From an uncultured bacterium (lineage in GTDB: Bacteria; Cyanobacteriota; Vampirovibrionia; Gastranaerophilales; Gastranaerophilaceae): a DNA stretch of 64,000 bases. How positions within the stretch are numbered: the first letter of the stretch is position 1; the number at the start of each line of letters is the position of its first letter. The notes under the pieces were generated by a model. That model was not told where the DNA came from. It saw only the letters and a list, made by a program, of their open reading frames with translations, and did not search any database. This document shows, piece after piece, positions 42,509 through 52,103 of the stretch. The DNA is taken from positions 62,001 to 126,000 of the forward strand of contig CACWZA010000003.1 of the NCBI GenBank assembly GCA_902765215.1. The letters are read 5' to 3'. The translations under genes were made by a program, and so were the position numbers.

Positions 42509-43975
42509 CTACCCTTTTGAAAAACTCCAAAAATCTTTTTCAAAAAACGCAAGGAACGGAATCAATTCTAATCTGCCAATCAGCATATCAACAATAATAA
42601 TTATTTTTGACATAGGGTGCAGAGTTTCGAATCCGCCCATTGGTCCGATTACATTCCCAAAAGCAGGTCCTATATTACCGATAGCAGAAACGCTGCCTGA
42701 TACACCAATCACAACATCCTGTTCAAGTATTGCAATAACCACAACAGATGCTGCAAACAAAGCCAGATAAAAAGACACAAACATTACTGTTTGCGACAGA
42801 ATATCACGGGCGATAATATTATTATCTATTTTTACATTTAAAACTGCACTCGGATGGATAATCTTTTTTACTTCATTTTTCATAATTTTTGCAATCAAAA
42901 CCCAACGGGCAATCTTAACCCCGCCTGAGGCAGAACTGGCACAACCACCAGTAAACATTGCAATAAACAAAAGAATCTTTGTTGTAAAATGCCACTGTGA
43001 ATAATCAGCACTGACACTACCCGTTGATGTCATAATAGAAATAACCTGATACATTGAATGTGTAATCGCACCGAAAATATCGTAATTATCATTTAGAATC
43101 AATGATGTACAAACAAGAGCAGATATCCCCAAAAAGATAAACAGATACGCCCTAAACTCCTCACTTTTAAACAAAATTAGCGGATTAAACTTTGTTAAAG
43201 CTTTAAACTGTAAACTAAAGTTCGCACCCGACAAGAAAATAAAGATAAGTACAATCCAAGTTATATACATGGAATTATACCCCATAATACTTTCACCGTT
43301 CGGAGAAAAACCGCCGGCCGATAAGGTTGACATGCTATTACATACAGCATCAAACAAAGGCATCCCTGCAATATACAAAAGCACAACTTCCAAAGAGGTC
43401 AGGAACATATATATCTTCCAAAGCGAAGATGCCGTGCTCCTGATTCGGGGAGTAAACTTTTCCTCTGTAGGCCCCGGAGATTCAGCAAAAAACATCTGTC
43501 TGCCTGCTACGGCAAACTGCGGCAAGATTGCGACGAACATGACAATAATCCCCATACCGCCAACCCATTGAGTAAACGATCTCCAGAAGAATACCGCCTT
43601 CGGGTAATCCATATTCGCGTTTATTGCTGCACCTGTGGTTGTAATACCTGATACAGATTCAAATACAGCATCAATTAACGGTATATTAAAAAACAGATAA
43701 GGTATTGCCGCAATTACCCCTGCCAAAATCCAAACCATAACGACAATAAACAAACATTCACTCTTTTTTATATCGTTCAAGTTTTCTATTTTCGCAGACC
43801 TGTGTCCTAATTTACAAAGCAAACTTAAACCGAAAGCAAACACAGAACTAACCGCAAAAGGAAGAATTGAATCATACTGATGATATATAAGCGCAATTAA
43901 CACAGGTGCAAACACCATAAGTGCAATACATTTCAGAATAATTTCAAAAGCGTATGCTAAATGCGTTAATCTCAT
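42509..43975 (-). CDS. trkH: Trk-type potassium uptake protein, membrane subunit
   Basis: 488 residues, with four pore-loop repeats readable: SGITTTGAAI, STLSAGGFS, MTSTGSVSADYS and SASGGVKIARW. The fourth has Ala-Ser instead of the usual GS(T)G pattern. Together with TrkA, encoded 1 bp upstream, it imports K+. The spacing (ends 43975, previous gene stops 43977) indicates an operon trkA-trkH. Confidence 0.94.
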   Translation of the reverse strand: MRLTHLAYAFEIILKCIALMVFAPVLIALIYHQYDSILPFAVSSVFAFGLSLLCKLGHRSAKIENLNDIKKSECLFIVVMVWILAGVIAAIPYLFFNIPLIDAVFESVSGITTTGAAINANMDYPKAVFFWRSFTQWVGGMGIIVMFVAILPQFAVAGRQMFFAESPGPTEEKFTPRIRSTASSLWKIYMFLTSLEVVLLYIAGMPLFDAVCNSMSTLSAGGFSPNGESIMGYNSMYITWIVLIFIFLSGANFSLQFKALTKFNPLILFKSEEFRAYLFIFLGISALVCTSLILNDNYDIFGAITHSMYQVISIMTSTGSVSADYSQWHFTTKILLFIAMFTGGCASSASGGVKIARWVLIAKIMKNEVKKIIHPSAVLNVKIDNNIIARDILSQTVMFVSFYLALFAASVVVIAILEQDVVIGVSGSVSAIGNIGPAFGNVIGPMGGFETLHPMSKIIIIVDMLIGRLELIPFLAFFEKDFWSFSKG

Positions 43976-43976
43976 A

Positions 43977-45320
43977 CTAATTCACCTTAAAAAACTCTTT
44001 CAGTTGAGGTGCATTTTCACCTGTGGTAAAGATAATCAGTACATCACCCGATTTAACAGAAGTGTCACCTTTTGGAATAATAATTTTATTTCTTCTCTGA
44101 ATAATGCTAATAACAGCCTTAACAGGCAGATGCAGGTCCATAATTCTGATATTATTAAATCTTGAATCATTAACAGCAATTTCTATAATTTCACCTTTAC
44201 CCTGCTCTACCGTTGCAAGAATGTCAACCTTACTGCCCAAAACAATACTTTTGACTTCGTTTAGTGCGGCAATTTTATCTGACAATGCTATATCAATACC
44301 GACTCTTTCAAAAAGCGGAATATTAGCATTTTTTGAAACTCTTGATATGACGCGTTTAACGCCTAATTGTTTAGCAAGCAGAGAACACAAAAGATTCTTT
44401 TCATCGTTGTTGGTTACACTAACAACAACATCACTTGCAGAAATATCCTCCTCATTCAAAAGCGCCAAGTCAGTACCGTCACCATTTATAATCAGGGTGT
44501 CAGAGAGTGTTTCCGATAATTTTTCACATCTTTGGGTATCTCGTTCAATGATTTTTACATTTATTCTTGCATCTTCGAGATTATCTGCAAGCATTTCCCC
44601 GACATTTCCGCCGCCAATTATTGTAACCTTTTTAGTCACCCCTTTTTCGTGGAAAAATCTACCCGCAAGTTTATCTAATGAACGGGAAAGCCCCATAAAT
44701 ATAGCTTTGTCATCAGCGGCAAAAACAGTATCACCGTTTGGAACAATCAATTCGGTATCCTTATTTATACCGACAATCAGAGTATCCCGCGGGAACTCAC
44801 ACTCTTTAACCTTTTTATCAACAAGAACAGAGTTCTCTTTTATTCTGTATTCAAGCAATCTTGCTCTGCCGTTTGCAAAATTTTCAACATCTAATGCCTC
44901 TGATACGGTAATTATTCTGAAAATATCTTGTGTCAGAAGTTCTTCAGGCCAGATAATATCATCAATATACAAATCAGAGATAAAATCACTGTCCTTAGTT
45001 AAACCAAGAGATGTTTTATATTCTTTTTTTCCAACAAAACACAGTGTTCTTAACCCTGACATGCGTTTTGCGGTAAGACAAGCAACTATATTAACCTCAT
45101 CTGATTCGGAACACGCCAAGAACAAATCAGCATCTTTTATGCCTGCCTGCTTCAGCACATCAACATTTGGAGCTTCCCCAACAACAAATCCTATATCAAG
45201 TTTGGAAAAATTGTTAGTAAAGTTCTCCTCTTTATCTATTATCGTGATGTCGTGATCTTCAAAGAATTCTGTTGCAATCAGACACCCGAGTTCACTTGCC
45301 CCATAAATTACTATATTCAT
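43977..45320 (-). CDS. trkA: Trk potassium uptake NAD-binding peripheral subunit
   Basis: The start at ATG 45320 (MNIVIYGASELGCLIA) matches the family N-terminus; a TTG 18 bp further up is the only alternative, and neither has a clear RBS. About 447 residues with two RCK units, each with a Rossmann glycine motif (YGASELG and VTIIGGGNVGEML) and TrkA-C domains. It binds NAD/NADH and gates TrkH. First gene of trkA-trkH. Confidence 0.93.
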   Translation of the reverse strand: MNIVIYGASELGCLIATEFFEDHDITIIDKEENFTNNFSKLDIGFVVGEAPNVDVLKQAGIKDADLFLACSESDEVNIVACLTAKRMSGLRTLCFVGKKEYKTSLGLTKDSDFISDLYIDDIIWPEELLTQDIFRIITVSEALDVENFANGRARLLEYRIKENSVLVDKKVKECEFPRDTLIVGINKDTELIVPNGDTVFAADDKAIFMGLSRSLDKLAGRFFHEKGVTKKVTIIGGGNVGEMLADNLEDARINVKIIERDTQRCEKLSETLSDTLIINGDGTDLALLNEEDISASDVVVSVTNNDEKNLLCSLLAKQLGVKRVISRVSKNANIPLFERVGIDIALSDKIAALNEVKSIVLGSKVDILATVEQGKGEIIEIAVNDSRFNNIRIMDLHLPVKAVISIIQRRNKIIIPKGDTSVKSGDVLIIFTTGENAPQLKEFFKVN

Positions 45321-45382
45321 TCCTAAAATATATATCAAAGGGGGAAATAAGTCAAAGTATTAAGCGGCAAAATATAAACCTG

Positions 45383-46009
45383 TTATGAATCACTATTTAT
45401 ATGTTTTATATGCTTATATATGTACAACACGCCAAGTATCAGGCACACAGAAATTATAGCAGCATCAAACTTGTGCCAAATATGTTTTAAAGTATGAACA
45501 TTTTGACCGAGCTTTATCCCGACATATACAAGTATATAACTCCAGATCAACGAGCCTAAAAAAGTTAAAGTAAAAAAGGTGCGTTTTCTTGCTCTTAATA
45601 TACCTGCCGGCAGGGAAATAAATGTTCTTATCACAGGAAGCATTCTGCACAAGAAGAATGCCCAATCACCATATTTATCAACCCATTTATCAGCGTCGTC
45701 CAAATCTTTTTTAGATACCAAAACATATTTTCCGTACTTTTCAAAGAAGGTTCTGCCGCCAAAATACCCCAAATAATATGAAGGAATTGAACCCAAAACA
45801 CAACCTACTGCGCCGAAAATCGCCGCAACATGAATGTTAGGAATTTTACCTATCGTTACAAGATACCCCGCAAACGGCAAAATCGCCTCACTCGGAAGCG
45901 GAATATTACAAGACTCTATTGCCATAAGAATACTTATCCCAAATGCCCCGAAAGTTGTTATAAATTTTTCTATAAATGCTACTAATAATGCTAATAACTG
46001 TTCAACCAT
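45383..46009 (-). CDS. DedA family membrane protein
   Basis: 208 residues. Family features are FGAFGISILMAIESCNIPLPSEAILPFAGYL (core ESCNIPLPSEAILPFAGYL), FGGRTFFEKYGKY and FLCRMLPVIRTFISLPAGILR. DedA proteins are undecaprenyl-phosphate or phospholipid flippases/transporters of the inner membrane. The start overlaps the end of the PDZ-radical SAM gene by 19 bp. Confidence 0.92.
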   Translation of the reverse strand: MVEQLLALLVAFIEKFITTFGAFGISILMAIESCNIPLPSEAILPFAGYLVTIGKIPNIHVAAIFGAVGCVLGSIPSYYLGYFGGRTFFEKYGKYVLVSKKDLDDADKWVDKYGDWAFFLCRMLPVIRTFISLPAGILRARKRTFFTLTFLGSLIWSYILVYVGIKLGQNVHTLKHIWHKFDAAIISVCLILGVLYIYKHIKHINSDS

Positions 46010-47259
46010 TCAACCAATTCTCCAACTGAATACTGTTCCTTAATTATAATAAATTCTTTACCCGTTTCTCTGCGGACATAGTCCAAATCTTTGCCGTCCA
46101 AAAACAACTCTGAAAACGGTTTTAACATAATTGACGGGATAACAATGTAGTCTGCATCAGAATCTTTAACTGTCCTTATTAAATCATCAGATGTAATCAA
46201 CCCCGCAACAGTGATATTTTCACCCCAATAATCAGATCTGACGGCTCTCACATCACAAGTCAGATTCTCAATCTTATTTAATTTTTGTGCAATGTATTCC
46301 AAAGCACTGCGCCCCGCGTACGATGCAGCAAAAGTCAACGATACAGGCTTAGATACCCTATTTGGAAGCTCTAAACTGTCAAAATCATCGATTAACATTC
46401 TGATTGCACCGACACCGTCATCCAGCTGACAAAACGAACCATAATACTCAGCAGGAGGGATATCCTCTCCGGCCAGTAAAAAGAACTCGTCAGAACAACA
46501 CACCTTTTTATAAGGTTTTGAAATCCTCAAGGTTTCCTTTGCAACCTTTTCATCAACCCGTTTCAAAAGGTTATCCTCTCTGTATGTGGTGATACCAACG
46601 GGAACAATTGCAACAGAAAGCAGGCAATCGCCAAAGGTATCCAAATCTTTTAGTGTTCTCTCTAATTCGGCTCCGTCATTATACCCCGGACAGAGAACGA
46701 TTTGTGCGTGGAACGGAATATCCTGTGATTTAAACCACGACAATTCTTCCATAATCTTTGCAGAATTTGGATTCTTTTGCATCTTTACCCTTAATTCGGG
46801 GTTAGTTGTATGCACCGAAACATAAAACGGGCCGAGATGCATTCTAGAAATACGTTCTTTATCTTTTTCCGTCAGGTTTGTTAGTGTTATATATGTACCC
46901 TGCAAATATGATAATCTGTAGTCATCATCCTTTATATACAAGGTATCACGCAAACCTTCAGGCTGCTGATCCACAAAACAGAAGATACATTTATTCAGGC
47001 AAGGATGAATCTTGTCAAAAACGGCACTCTCAAAGATTATACCCAAATCTTCATCATAATCTTTCTCAAGCTCAATTTCTTCTATTTCCCCATTTTTCTT
47101 TTGTATAGCAATAGTCAATTCTTCACTGTTTACATAAAACCTGTAATCAATTAAATCAGAGAGCTCCTGACCGTCAACGGATAACAAAATATCACCCTGC
47201 TCAATTTCCAGCTCTTCTGCTATCGAGCCCTCAACAACCCCACTAACTATTGCCGGCAT
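45991..47259 (-). CDS. PDZ - radical SAM protein (DUF512 family)
   Basis: 422 residues. The N-terminal PDZ-like domain is at 1-65 (AEELEIEQGDILLSVDG). A radical SAM-like cluster motif C87-x3-C91-x2-C94 sits in HPCLNKCIFCFVDQQP. The C-terminal DUF512 domain follows, with PYKKVCCSDEFFLLAGEDIP and FAASYAGRSALEYIA. The family is widespread in cyanobacteria and Firmicutes; its reaction is unknown. Overlaps padR by 17 bp and dedA by 19 bp, so padR-DUF512-dedA is one transcript. Confidence 0.92.
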   Translation of the reverse strand: MPAIVSGVVEGSIAEELEIEQGDILLSVDGQELSDLIDYRFYVNSEELTIAIQKKNGEIEEIELEKDYDEDLGIIFESAVFDKIHPCLNKCIFCFVDQQPEGLRDTLYIKDDDYRLSYLQGTYITLTNLTEKDKERISRMHLGPFYVSVHTTNPELRVKMQKNPNSAKIMEELSWFKSQDIPFHAQIVLCPGYNDGAELERTLKDLDTFGDCLLSVAIVPVGITTYREDNLLKRVDEKVAKETLRISKPYKKVCCSDEFFLLAGEDIPPAEYYGSFCQLDDGVGAIRMLIDDFDSLELPNRVSKPVSLTFAASYAGRSALEYIAQKLNKIENLTCDVRAVRSDYWGENITVAGLITSDDLIRTVKDSDADYIVIPSIMLKPFSELFLDGKDLDYVRRETGKEFIIIKEQYSVGELVEWLNSY

Positions 47260-47764
47260 TCTTTTCCAGCCTTTCTATCAGGTCATACATATTCTTATAT
47301 TCACATACTGAATTATCTAAAACCATTCTGCCAGTGTAGTTGTCATCATAATCACCTGCAGACAATATCGCTTCCGCCTGAGTTTTCAACTTCAAAACCT
47401 CTGCCTTAAGCACCTTGCACAATTCCTTTTTATCTTCAGAGGTGAGAATATCAAGACAGGTCAACTTTATCTTTATTTCAGGGAATAACTGAATAGGGTT
47501 TTTACTTGGTTTAGACTTCAGTTTATCAACCAAAAACCCTTTTCCCTGCGGGGTTATTGAATAATAAAAATAAGGTTTCCCGCCTTCAGTAAAAAACTTA
47601 TCTGATTTAACAAAAGACTTCTTTTCAAGTCTTTTCAGGGCAGGCTGAATTGTACCAAAACTGGGATTAGTTATATACCCAAACAGTTTGGATACAGTCT
47701 TTGATATCCCGTACATTGTACTCTGACCTTTTAATAAAATGTATAGAATTAAAATCTCGTGCAT
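47243..47764 (-). CDS. PadR family transcriptional regulator
   Basis: 173 residues. The N-terminal winged helix has the PadR pattern ILILYILLKGQSTMYGIS, FGTIQPALKRLEKKSFV and YSITPQGKGFLVDKL. The C-terminal half is an alpha-helical dimerisation arm (KELCKVLKAEVLKLKTQAEAI). Probably a repressor of its own operon with the DUF512 and DedA genes. No operator was recognised. Confidence 0.9.
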   Translation of the reverse strand: MHEILILYILLKGQSTMYGISKTVSKLFGYITNPSFGTIQPALKRLEKKSFVKSDKFFTEGGKPYFYYSITPQGKGFLVDKLKSKPSKNPIQLFPEIKIKLTCLDILTSEDKKELCKVLKAEVLKLKTQAEAILSAGDYDDNYTGRMVLDNSVCEYKNMYDLIERLEKNAGNS

Positions 47765-47858
47765 AGGTATATTATAGCACGAATTATTGTTTAGGGGAAA
47801 ACGAAGAATTGTAGAAATTTTTGATTTCTTACAAATATAAGTAAGGGTTAATCATACA

Positions 47859-47887
47859 TTTACCCCTAATTATCTTTATGGTATAAT
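47859..47887 (+). promoter_or_regulatory. Promoter of ribE-ribBA, predicted to give a leaderless mRNA
   Basis: TTTACC (47859-47864), 17 bp, TATAAT (47882-47887) with TGG before the -10. The ribE ATG starts at 47894, where transcription should begin. No Shine-Dalgarno and no FMN riboswitch sequence is present in the 47765-47893 gap. Confidence 0.7.
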
Positions 47888-47893
47888 AAAACT

Positions 47894-48520
47894 ATGTTCA
47901 CGGGAATAATAGAAGAGATTGGAACCGTAAAATCAATCTCAACAGATAAAATCACAATCAATTGTTCAAAAGTACTAAAAGACAGCAAACTCGGAGACAG
48001 TATTGCGGTAAACGGGGTTTGCCTTACAATTACAGACATTATATCTGACGGTTTTACGGCAGATATCTCACCCGAAACATTAAAAGTAACAAACTTATCC
48101 GATATAAATTCAGGTGATATTGTAAACCTTGAACGAGCACTCACACTTTCATCAAGACTCGGCGGACATATAGTTTCAGGGCATATTGATACAGTAGGCA
48201 AAGTTTCTAAACTGTCAAAATTTAATGATTTTTATGAACTTACGGTTAATTTTTCTGAAGAATATTCAAAATACATCATAAAAAAAGGCTCAATAACCGT
48301 GAACGGTATAAGCCTGACAATTGCAGAGTGCGGAAAAGACTTTGTTACAATTGCCGTCATTCCTCACACTTTTGATATGACTGTATTAAAAGAGGTTAAA
48401 ACAGGCTGTAATGTTAACCTTGAATTTGATATTTTGGCAAAATATGTTGAAAAAAATTTATCATCAAGCAATAATAGCAATATCTCACTCGATTTTTTGG
48501 CACAAAACGGGTTTGTATAA
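47894..48520 (+). CDS. ribE: Riboflavin synthase alpha chain
   Basis: 208 residues with the duplicated lumazine-binding barrel. Repeat one is MFTGIIEEIGTVKSI and GDSIAVNGVCLTITDI; repeat two is SGHIDTVGKVSKL and GSITVNGISLTIAECG. It dismutates two 6,7-dimethyl-8-ribityllumazine to riboflavin. The ATG lies 6 nt beyond a TATAAT box and lacks an RBS, so translation from a leaderless mRNA is likely. ribBA follows 11 bp on. Confidence 0.95.
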   Translation: MFTGIIEEIGTVKSISTDKITINCSKVLKDSKLGDSIAVNGVCLTITDIISDGFTADISPETLKVTNLSDINSGDIVNLERALTLSSRLGGHIVSGHIDTVGKVSKLSKFNDFYELTVNFSEEYSKYIIKKGSITVNGISLTIAECGKDFVTIAVIPHTFDMTVLKEVKTGCNVNLEFDILAKYVEKNLSSSNNSNISLDFLAQNGFV

Positions 48521-48531
48521 GGAGTTATAAG

Positions 48532-49746
48532 TTGGATAACAATGAGTTTAAATTTAATACGATAGAGGAAGCCTTAGAAGATTTCAAAATGGGCAAGCCT
48601 GTAATTGTTGCAGATGACACTGACAGAGAAAACGAAGGTGATTTAATTTGTTCTGCGCAAACAGTAACTCCTGAAGTTATCAACTTTATGGCAAAGGAAG
48701 CAAGAGGTTTGATTTGTCTTGCTATGTCACACGAAATAGCAGAAAAACTTGAACTTCCGCAAATGGTTGAACAAAACACCGAGAAAATGAAAACAGCATT
48801 CACTTTAAGTGTAGATGCTTCTGAAAAATACGGTGTAACAACGGGGATATCTGCATTTGACAGAGCAAAAACAGTTGAAGTTGCAATTGCGCCCGATGCT
48901 CAACCGTCAGATTTAAGAAAACCGGGGCATATGTTCCCTTGCGTTGCAAGACACGGCGGTGTACTTGTAAGAACAGGACACACCGAGGCTGTCGTTGATA
49001 TGGCTATTCTTAGCGGGCACCGTCCTGCGGGTGTTATGTGCGAAATAATGACAGAAGACGGCCACATGGCTCGCCGCGACGAACTGAAAAGCTTTGCAGA
49101 AAAACACAATCTTAAATTCATAACAGTAGCAGATTTGATTGCATACAGACTGAAATCGGAAAAACTTGTTTCAAGAGATGCAGTCGCAGAATTACCGACA
49201 ATGTTCGGTATGTTCAAAGTATACGGCTACACAAACAAATTAACGGGACAAGAACATATTGCCGTTGTAAAAGACGACGGTTCAGACAAAATTCCGCTTA
49301 TTCGTGTACACAGCGAATGTTTTACGGGCGATGTTCTCCACAGTCTGAGATGCGACTGTAATGCACAACTCCACGCCGCACTAAGAATGATTGAAGAACA
49401 CGGCAAAGGCGCTGTTGTTTATATGAGAAATCACGAAGGCAGAGGAATTGGGCTTGTAAACAAAATCAAAGCTTACAGTCTGCAGGATAAAGGGCAGGAT
49501 ACAATTGAAGCAAATTTATCACTCGGATTCCCTGTTGATTTAAGAGATTACGGGGTCGGGGCACAGATTATTCTCGATTTAGGGTTCAACAATTTTAATC
49601 TTTTAACAAACAACCCTAAAAAGATTGTCGGCCTGACAGGATACGGACTTACAATAAATGATGTTATTAATATAAGAACAGATATAAACGAGTATAATGA
49701 AAAATATATGATGACAAAGAAAGAAAAAATGCATCATATGTTATAA
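48532..49746 (+). CDS. ribBA: Bifunctional DHBP synthase / GTP cyclohydrolase II
   Basis: 404 residues from TTG 48532 (AAGGAG 7 nt upstream). The N-terminal RibB domain has VIVADDTDRENEGDLICSA and RTGHTEAVVDMA; the C-terminal RibA domain has RVHSECFTGDVLHSLRCDCNAQL (zinc Cys: C-x-SLRCDC), YMRNHEGRGIGL and QDTIEANLSLGFPVDLRDYG (split). It supplies both entry substrates of riboflavin synthesis. Operon with ribE; ribD and ribH are elsewhere. Confidence 0.96.
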   Translation: MDNNEFKFNTIEEALEDFKMGKPVIVADDTDRENEGDLICSAQTVTPEVINFMAKEARGLICLAMSHEIAEKLELPQMVEQNTEKMKTAFTLSVDASEKYGVTTGISAFDRAKTVEVAIAPDAQPSDLRKPGHMFPCVARHGGVLVRTGHTEAVVDMAILSGHRPAGVMCEIMTEDGHMARRDELKSFAEKHNLKFITVADLIAYRLKSEKLVSRDAVAELPTMFGMFKVYGYTNKLTGQEHIAVVKDDGSDKIPLIRVHSECFTGDVLHSLRCDCNAQLHAALRMIEEHGKGAVVYMRNHEGRGIGLVNKIKAYSLQDKGQDTIEANLSLGFPVDLRDYGVGAQIILDLGFNNFNLLTNNPKKIVGLTGYGLTINDVINIRTDINEYNEKYMMTKKEKMHHML

Positions 49747-49780
49747 TATATCAGGAAACCTCAATAAGGATAAAAAGGAA

Positions 49781-50764
49781 ATGCAAGAGTATAAAATAGA
49801 AAGTTTAACAAAAGATAAGGCAGTATTATTCAAGGGAGTGTACTCAGACTTTGCAAACAAAGCAATATCAGAGTACAAATTTGAACTTCCGCCTCTGCCG
49901 TTTGAAGAATTTGTCGATGCAGTTTCAGAAGGATTAATCAAATGTTTAGTTCTTTATGAAAACGAATTTCCGACAGCATTTCTTGTTTATACGACTGCAA
50001 TATCAGAATCTATTGAATTAAATATGATTCACTGTCTTGGAAGTGAGGACTTAACAGAAAAGAGAAAAGCACTTCTTAGCGAATTTTTGGAAAGAACAAA
50101 AGATTTAAGAAAAAAATCTGTAGTATGCTACCCAATGATGGGTTCACAGGGTGATTTCACAGGGGATATCGCACACTTTGGGTTCAGATTTATCGGACTT
50201 GCAGTACTCAGATTCCTTATGAACGACGAACAGTCAAACCTTATATATGATAAAGCTGAACTTTCACATATGGGTTATCAGATGCGTGTCGCGCCTTGGG
50301 ATAATTCATACAAAAAAGAGGCAATAAAAGTAATACACCAAAACTTCAAAGAAACATCAGATGCCCTGTTTGATACCCGTTTCAAAACAATGCAGGGAAC
50401 AGAAGACATTATCGATAAAATTCTTAATAACATCTACGGGGAATTTCTGCCTGAAGCTACTTCCGTATTACTTCACCTGGAAAAACCTGTCGGTTTTGCA
50501 TTCACAAATGTAACAGGCGGCAAAATAGCAAATATTCCGCTCGTTGCGATAAACAAAGAATACAGAGGAAAAGGTTATTCAGAACATTTACTCAAACGCT
50601 CAGTCGGAGTAATTAAAACCTGGGCTAATAACGGTGCACACGATTACACAGAGGTCAATGTCACAACAGAAACCGATAATTACGGCGCACTAAAAATGTA
50701 CAGAAATGTTGGCTTCAAAGAAGACTACTCATATACACAGGCATACATGCCTGTAAGCAAATAA
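49781..50764 (+). CDS. GNAT family acetyltransferase (probably tandem domain, 327 aa)
   Basis: The C-terminal domain (about 175-325) has clear GNAT motif A IPLVAINKEYRGKGYSEHLL and motif B VNVTTETDNYGALKMYRNVGFKED. The N-terminal half looks like a degenerate second GNAT domain (KGVYSDFANKAISEYKFELP, then TAFLVYTTAISESIELNMI). Two-domain GNATs of this length act on small molecules or peptides; substrate unknown. Follows ribBA by 34 bp and may be co-transcribed. Confidence 0.82.
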   Translation: MQEYKIESLTKDKAVLFKGVYSDFANKAISEYKFELPPLPFEEFVDAVSEGLIKCLVLYENEFPTAFLVYTTAISESIELNMIHCLGSEDLTEKRKALLSEFLERTKDLRKKSVVCYPMMGSQGDFTGDIAHFGFRFIGLAVLRFLMNDEQSNLIYDKAELSHMGYQMRVAPWDNSYKKEAIKVIHQNFKETSDALFDTRFKTMQGTEDIIDKILNNIYGEFLPEATSVLLHLEKPVGFAFTNVTGGKIANIPLVAINKEYRGKGYSEHLLKRSVGVIKTWANNGAHDYTEVNVTTETDNYGALKMYRNVGFKEDYSYTQAYMPVSK

Positions 50765-50790
50765 GGGTAAGTTTTTAAAGCTTTTTAAAC

Positions 50791-52032
50791 CTATTTTTCA
50801 AAAGTGAAGCCGTCTTCTTTCATACGGGTAAGACATTCTCTGATTTTTTCTTCAGAACATACTATTGAAACTCTGAAGAACCCTTCGCCGTAGGTACCGT
50901 ATGCGTGCCCAGGAACAGCAATAATACCTGATGTTTTCATTAAATCATCAGTAAATTCTTTTGCTGTTGCGTATCTTGGTGGGATAGGCATCCAGAGATA
51001 AAAAGTTGTATTTGGCACATAAAAATCAGGCCAGCCCAACTCTTTAACACCCTGAACAAAGATATCTTGTTTTCTTTTTAATTCCTGATTTGCAAGTCTT
51101 GTATATTCATCACCCTCAGGTGAGTTTAAAATCTCAGCACAGGCAACCTGTAACGGTTTATAAATACCGTTATCAATTGTTGATTTTAGCACGCATAACT
51201 CATCAATTGCTTCCGAGTTACCGCATATCCAGCCTAATCTTGCGCCTGTCATTGCAAACGGTTTTGAAAAACTGTAAAATTCAACGGCAACATCTTTTGC
51301 CCCTTCAAATTCTAATATACTGAAAGGTCTGTCATTGTCGTCAAAATATAAATCGGCATAAGCAGCATCAGACATCAACACAACCTTGTGTTTTTTACAG
51401 AAATCTAATACGTGCTGATAATATTCTCTTGTTGCAGTAGCGCCCAACGGGTTATTCGGATAATTGATAATTACTGCCTTAACCTTATCCGCTCTGCCGC
51501 CCTGCTCTATATAATTATCCCAAACCTCATCAAGATTCGGCATATAAGAATTTTCAGGTGTAAGAGGGATAGGAAAAGTTTTTCCGCCTGCAATACCTAC
51601 CATTTGTCCGTATGATGCATACCCCGGATCAGGAACAAATACTACTTCCTGTTCTGCTTCATCAATTGTTGGCATAATTAATGCTCTGAGGAAGTTTGCA
51701 AGCCCTTCCTTAGAACCGATTAATGATGCTATTTCTTTTTTAGGGTCTAATTCAACCCCAAAACGCCTTTTCATATATTTAGCGATTTCTTCAAGGAAGA
51801 AAGCTTCCCCTCTCGGTATTGAATACAAATGTATTCCATCCTCATCGAGAGCGGTTTTAAGTCTGTCCAACAACTTTTTAGGCGGATTAGCCGTAGGAGC
51901 GCCCATTGATAAAAATATCGGAGCTCTGCCCTTTGCTTCCAATTCAGGTCTTAGCTTGTTAGCTGCTGCCTTAATCTGAAACATAATATATGTAGTCATT
52001 GATTTTACATAGTCGTTGAATAACTCTCTCAT
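50791..52032 (-). CDS. Class I/II PLP aminotransferase, LL-diaminopimelate aminotransferase-like
   Basis: 413 residues of fold-type I aminotransferase. Markers are IFLSMGAPTANPP, IHLYSIPRGEAFF, IINYPNNPLGATATREYY, the PLP lysine in YSFSKPFAMTGARLGW, and a C-terminal FFRVSIVCSEEKI. The NYPNNPLGA and SFSKPFAMTGARLGW patterns fit DapL-like enzymes, used by cyanobacteria for lysine and meso-DAP, but aspartate or alanine aminotransferases are close. It stands next to nadE, which gives no pathway clue. Confidence 0.85.
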   Translation of the reverse strand: MRELFNDYVKSMTTYIMFQIKAAANKLRPELEAKGRAPIFLSMGAPTANPPKKLLDRLKTALDEDGIHLYSIPRGEAFFLEEIAKYMKRRFGVELDPKKEIASLIGSKEGLANFLRALIMPTIDEAEQEVVFVPDPGYASYGQMVGIAGGKTFPIPLTPENSYMPNLDEVWDNYIEQGGRADKVKAVIINYPNNPLGATATREYYQHVLDFCKKHKVVLMSDAAYADLYFDDNDRPFSILEFEGAKDVAVEFYSFSKPFAMTGARLGWICGNSEAIDELCVLKSTIDNGIYKPLQVACAEILNSPEGDEYTRLANQELKRKQDIFVQGVKELGWPDFYVPNTTFYLWMPIPPRYATAKEFTDDLMKTSGIIAVPGHAYGTYGEGFFRVSIVCSEEKIRECLTRMKEDGFTFEK

Positions 52033-52103
52033 TAAAAAACCTTTCTTTGCTTGGTGCTAATTATATCTATTCATATCCCAACCATAAAAATTATACACAA
52101 TAA

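Noticed and set aside
44104-45255. 383-codon open frame on the plus strand
   Set aside because: It lies antisense inside trkA, whose domains are clear. It has Ser/Ile/Leu-rich shadow composition and no ribosome site.
47765-47893. FMN riboswitch before ribE
   Set aside because: None of the conserved RFN motifs are present; a plain promoter ending at the start codon explains the gap.
48532-49217. Minus-strand frames of 92-105 codons opposite ribBA
   Set aside because: They are antisense shadows of a well-conserved bifunctional enzyme.
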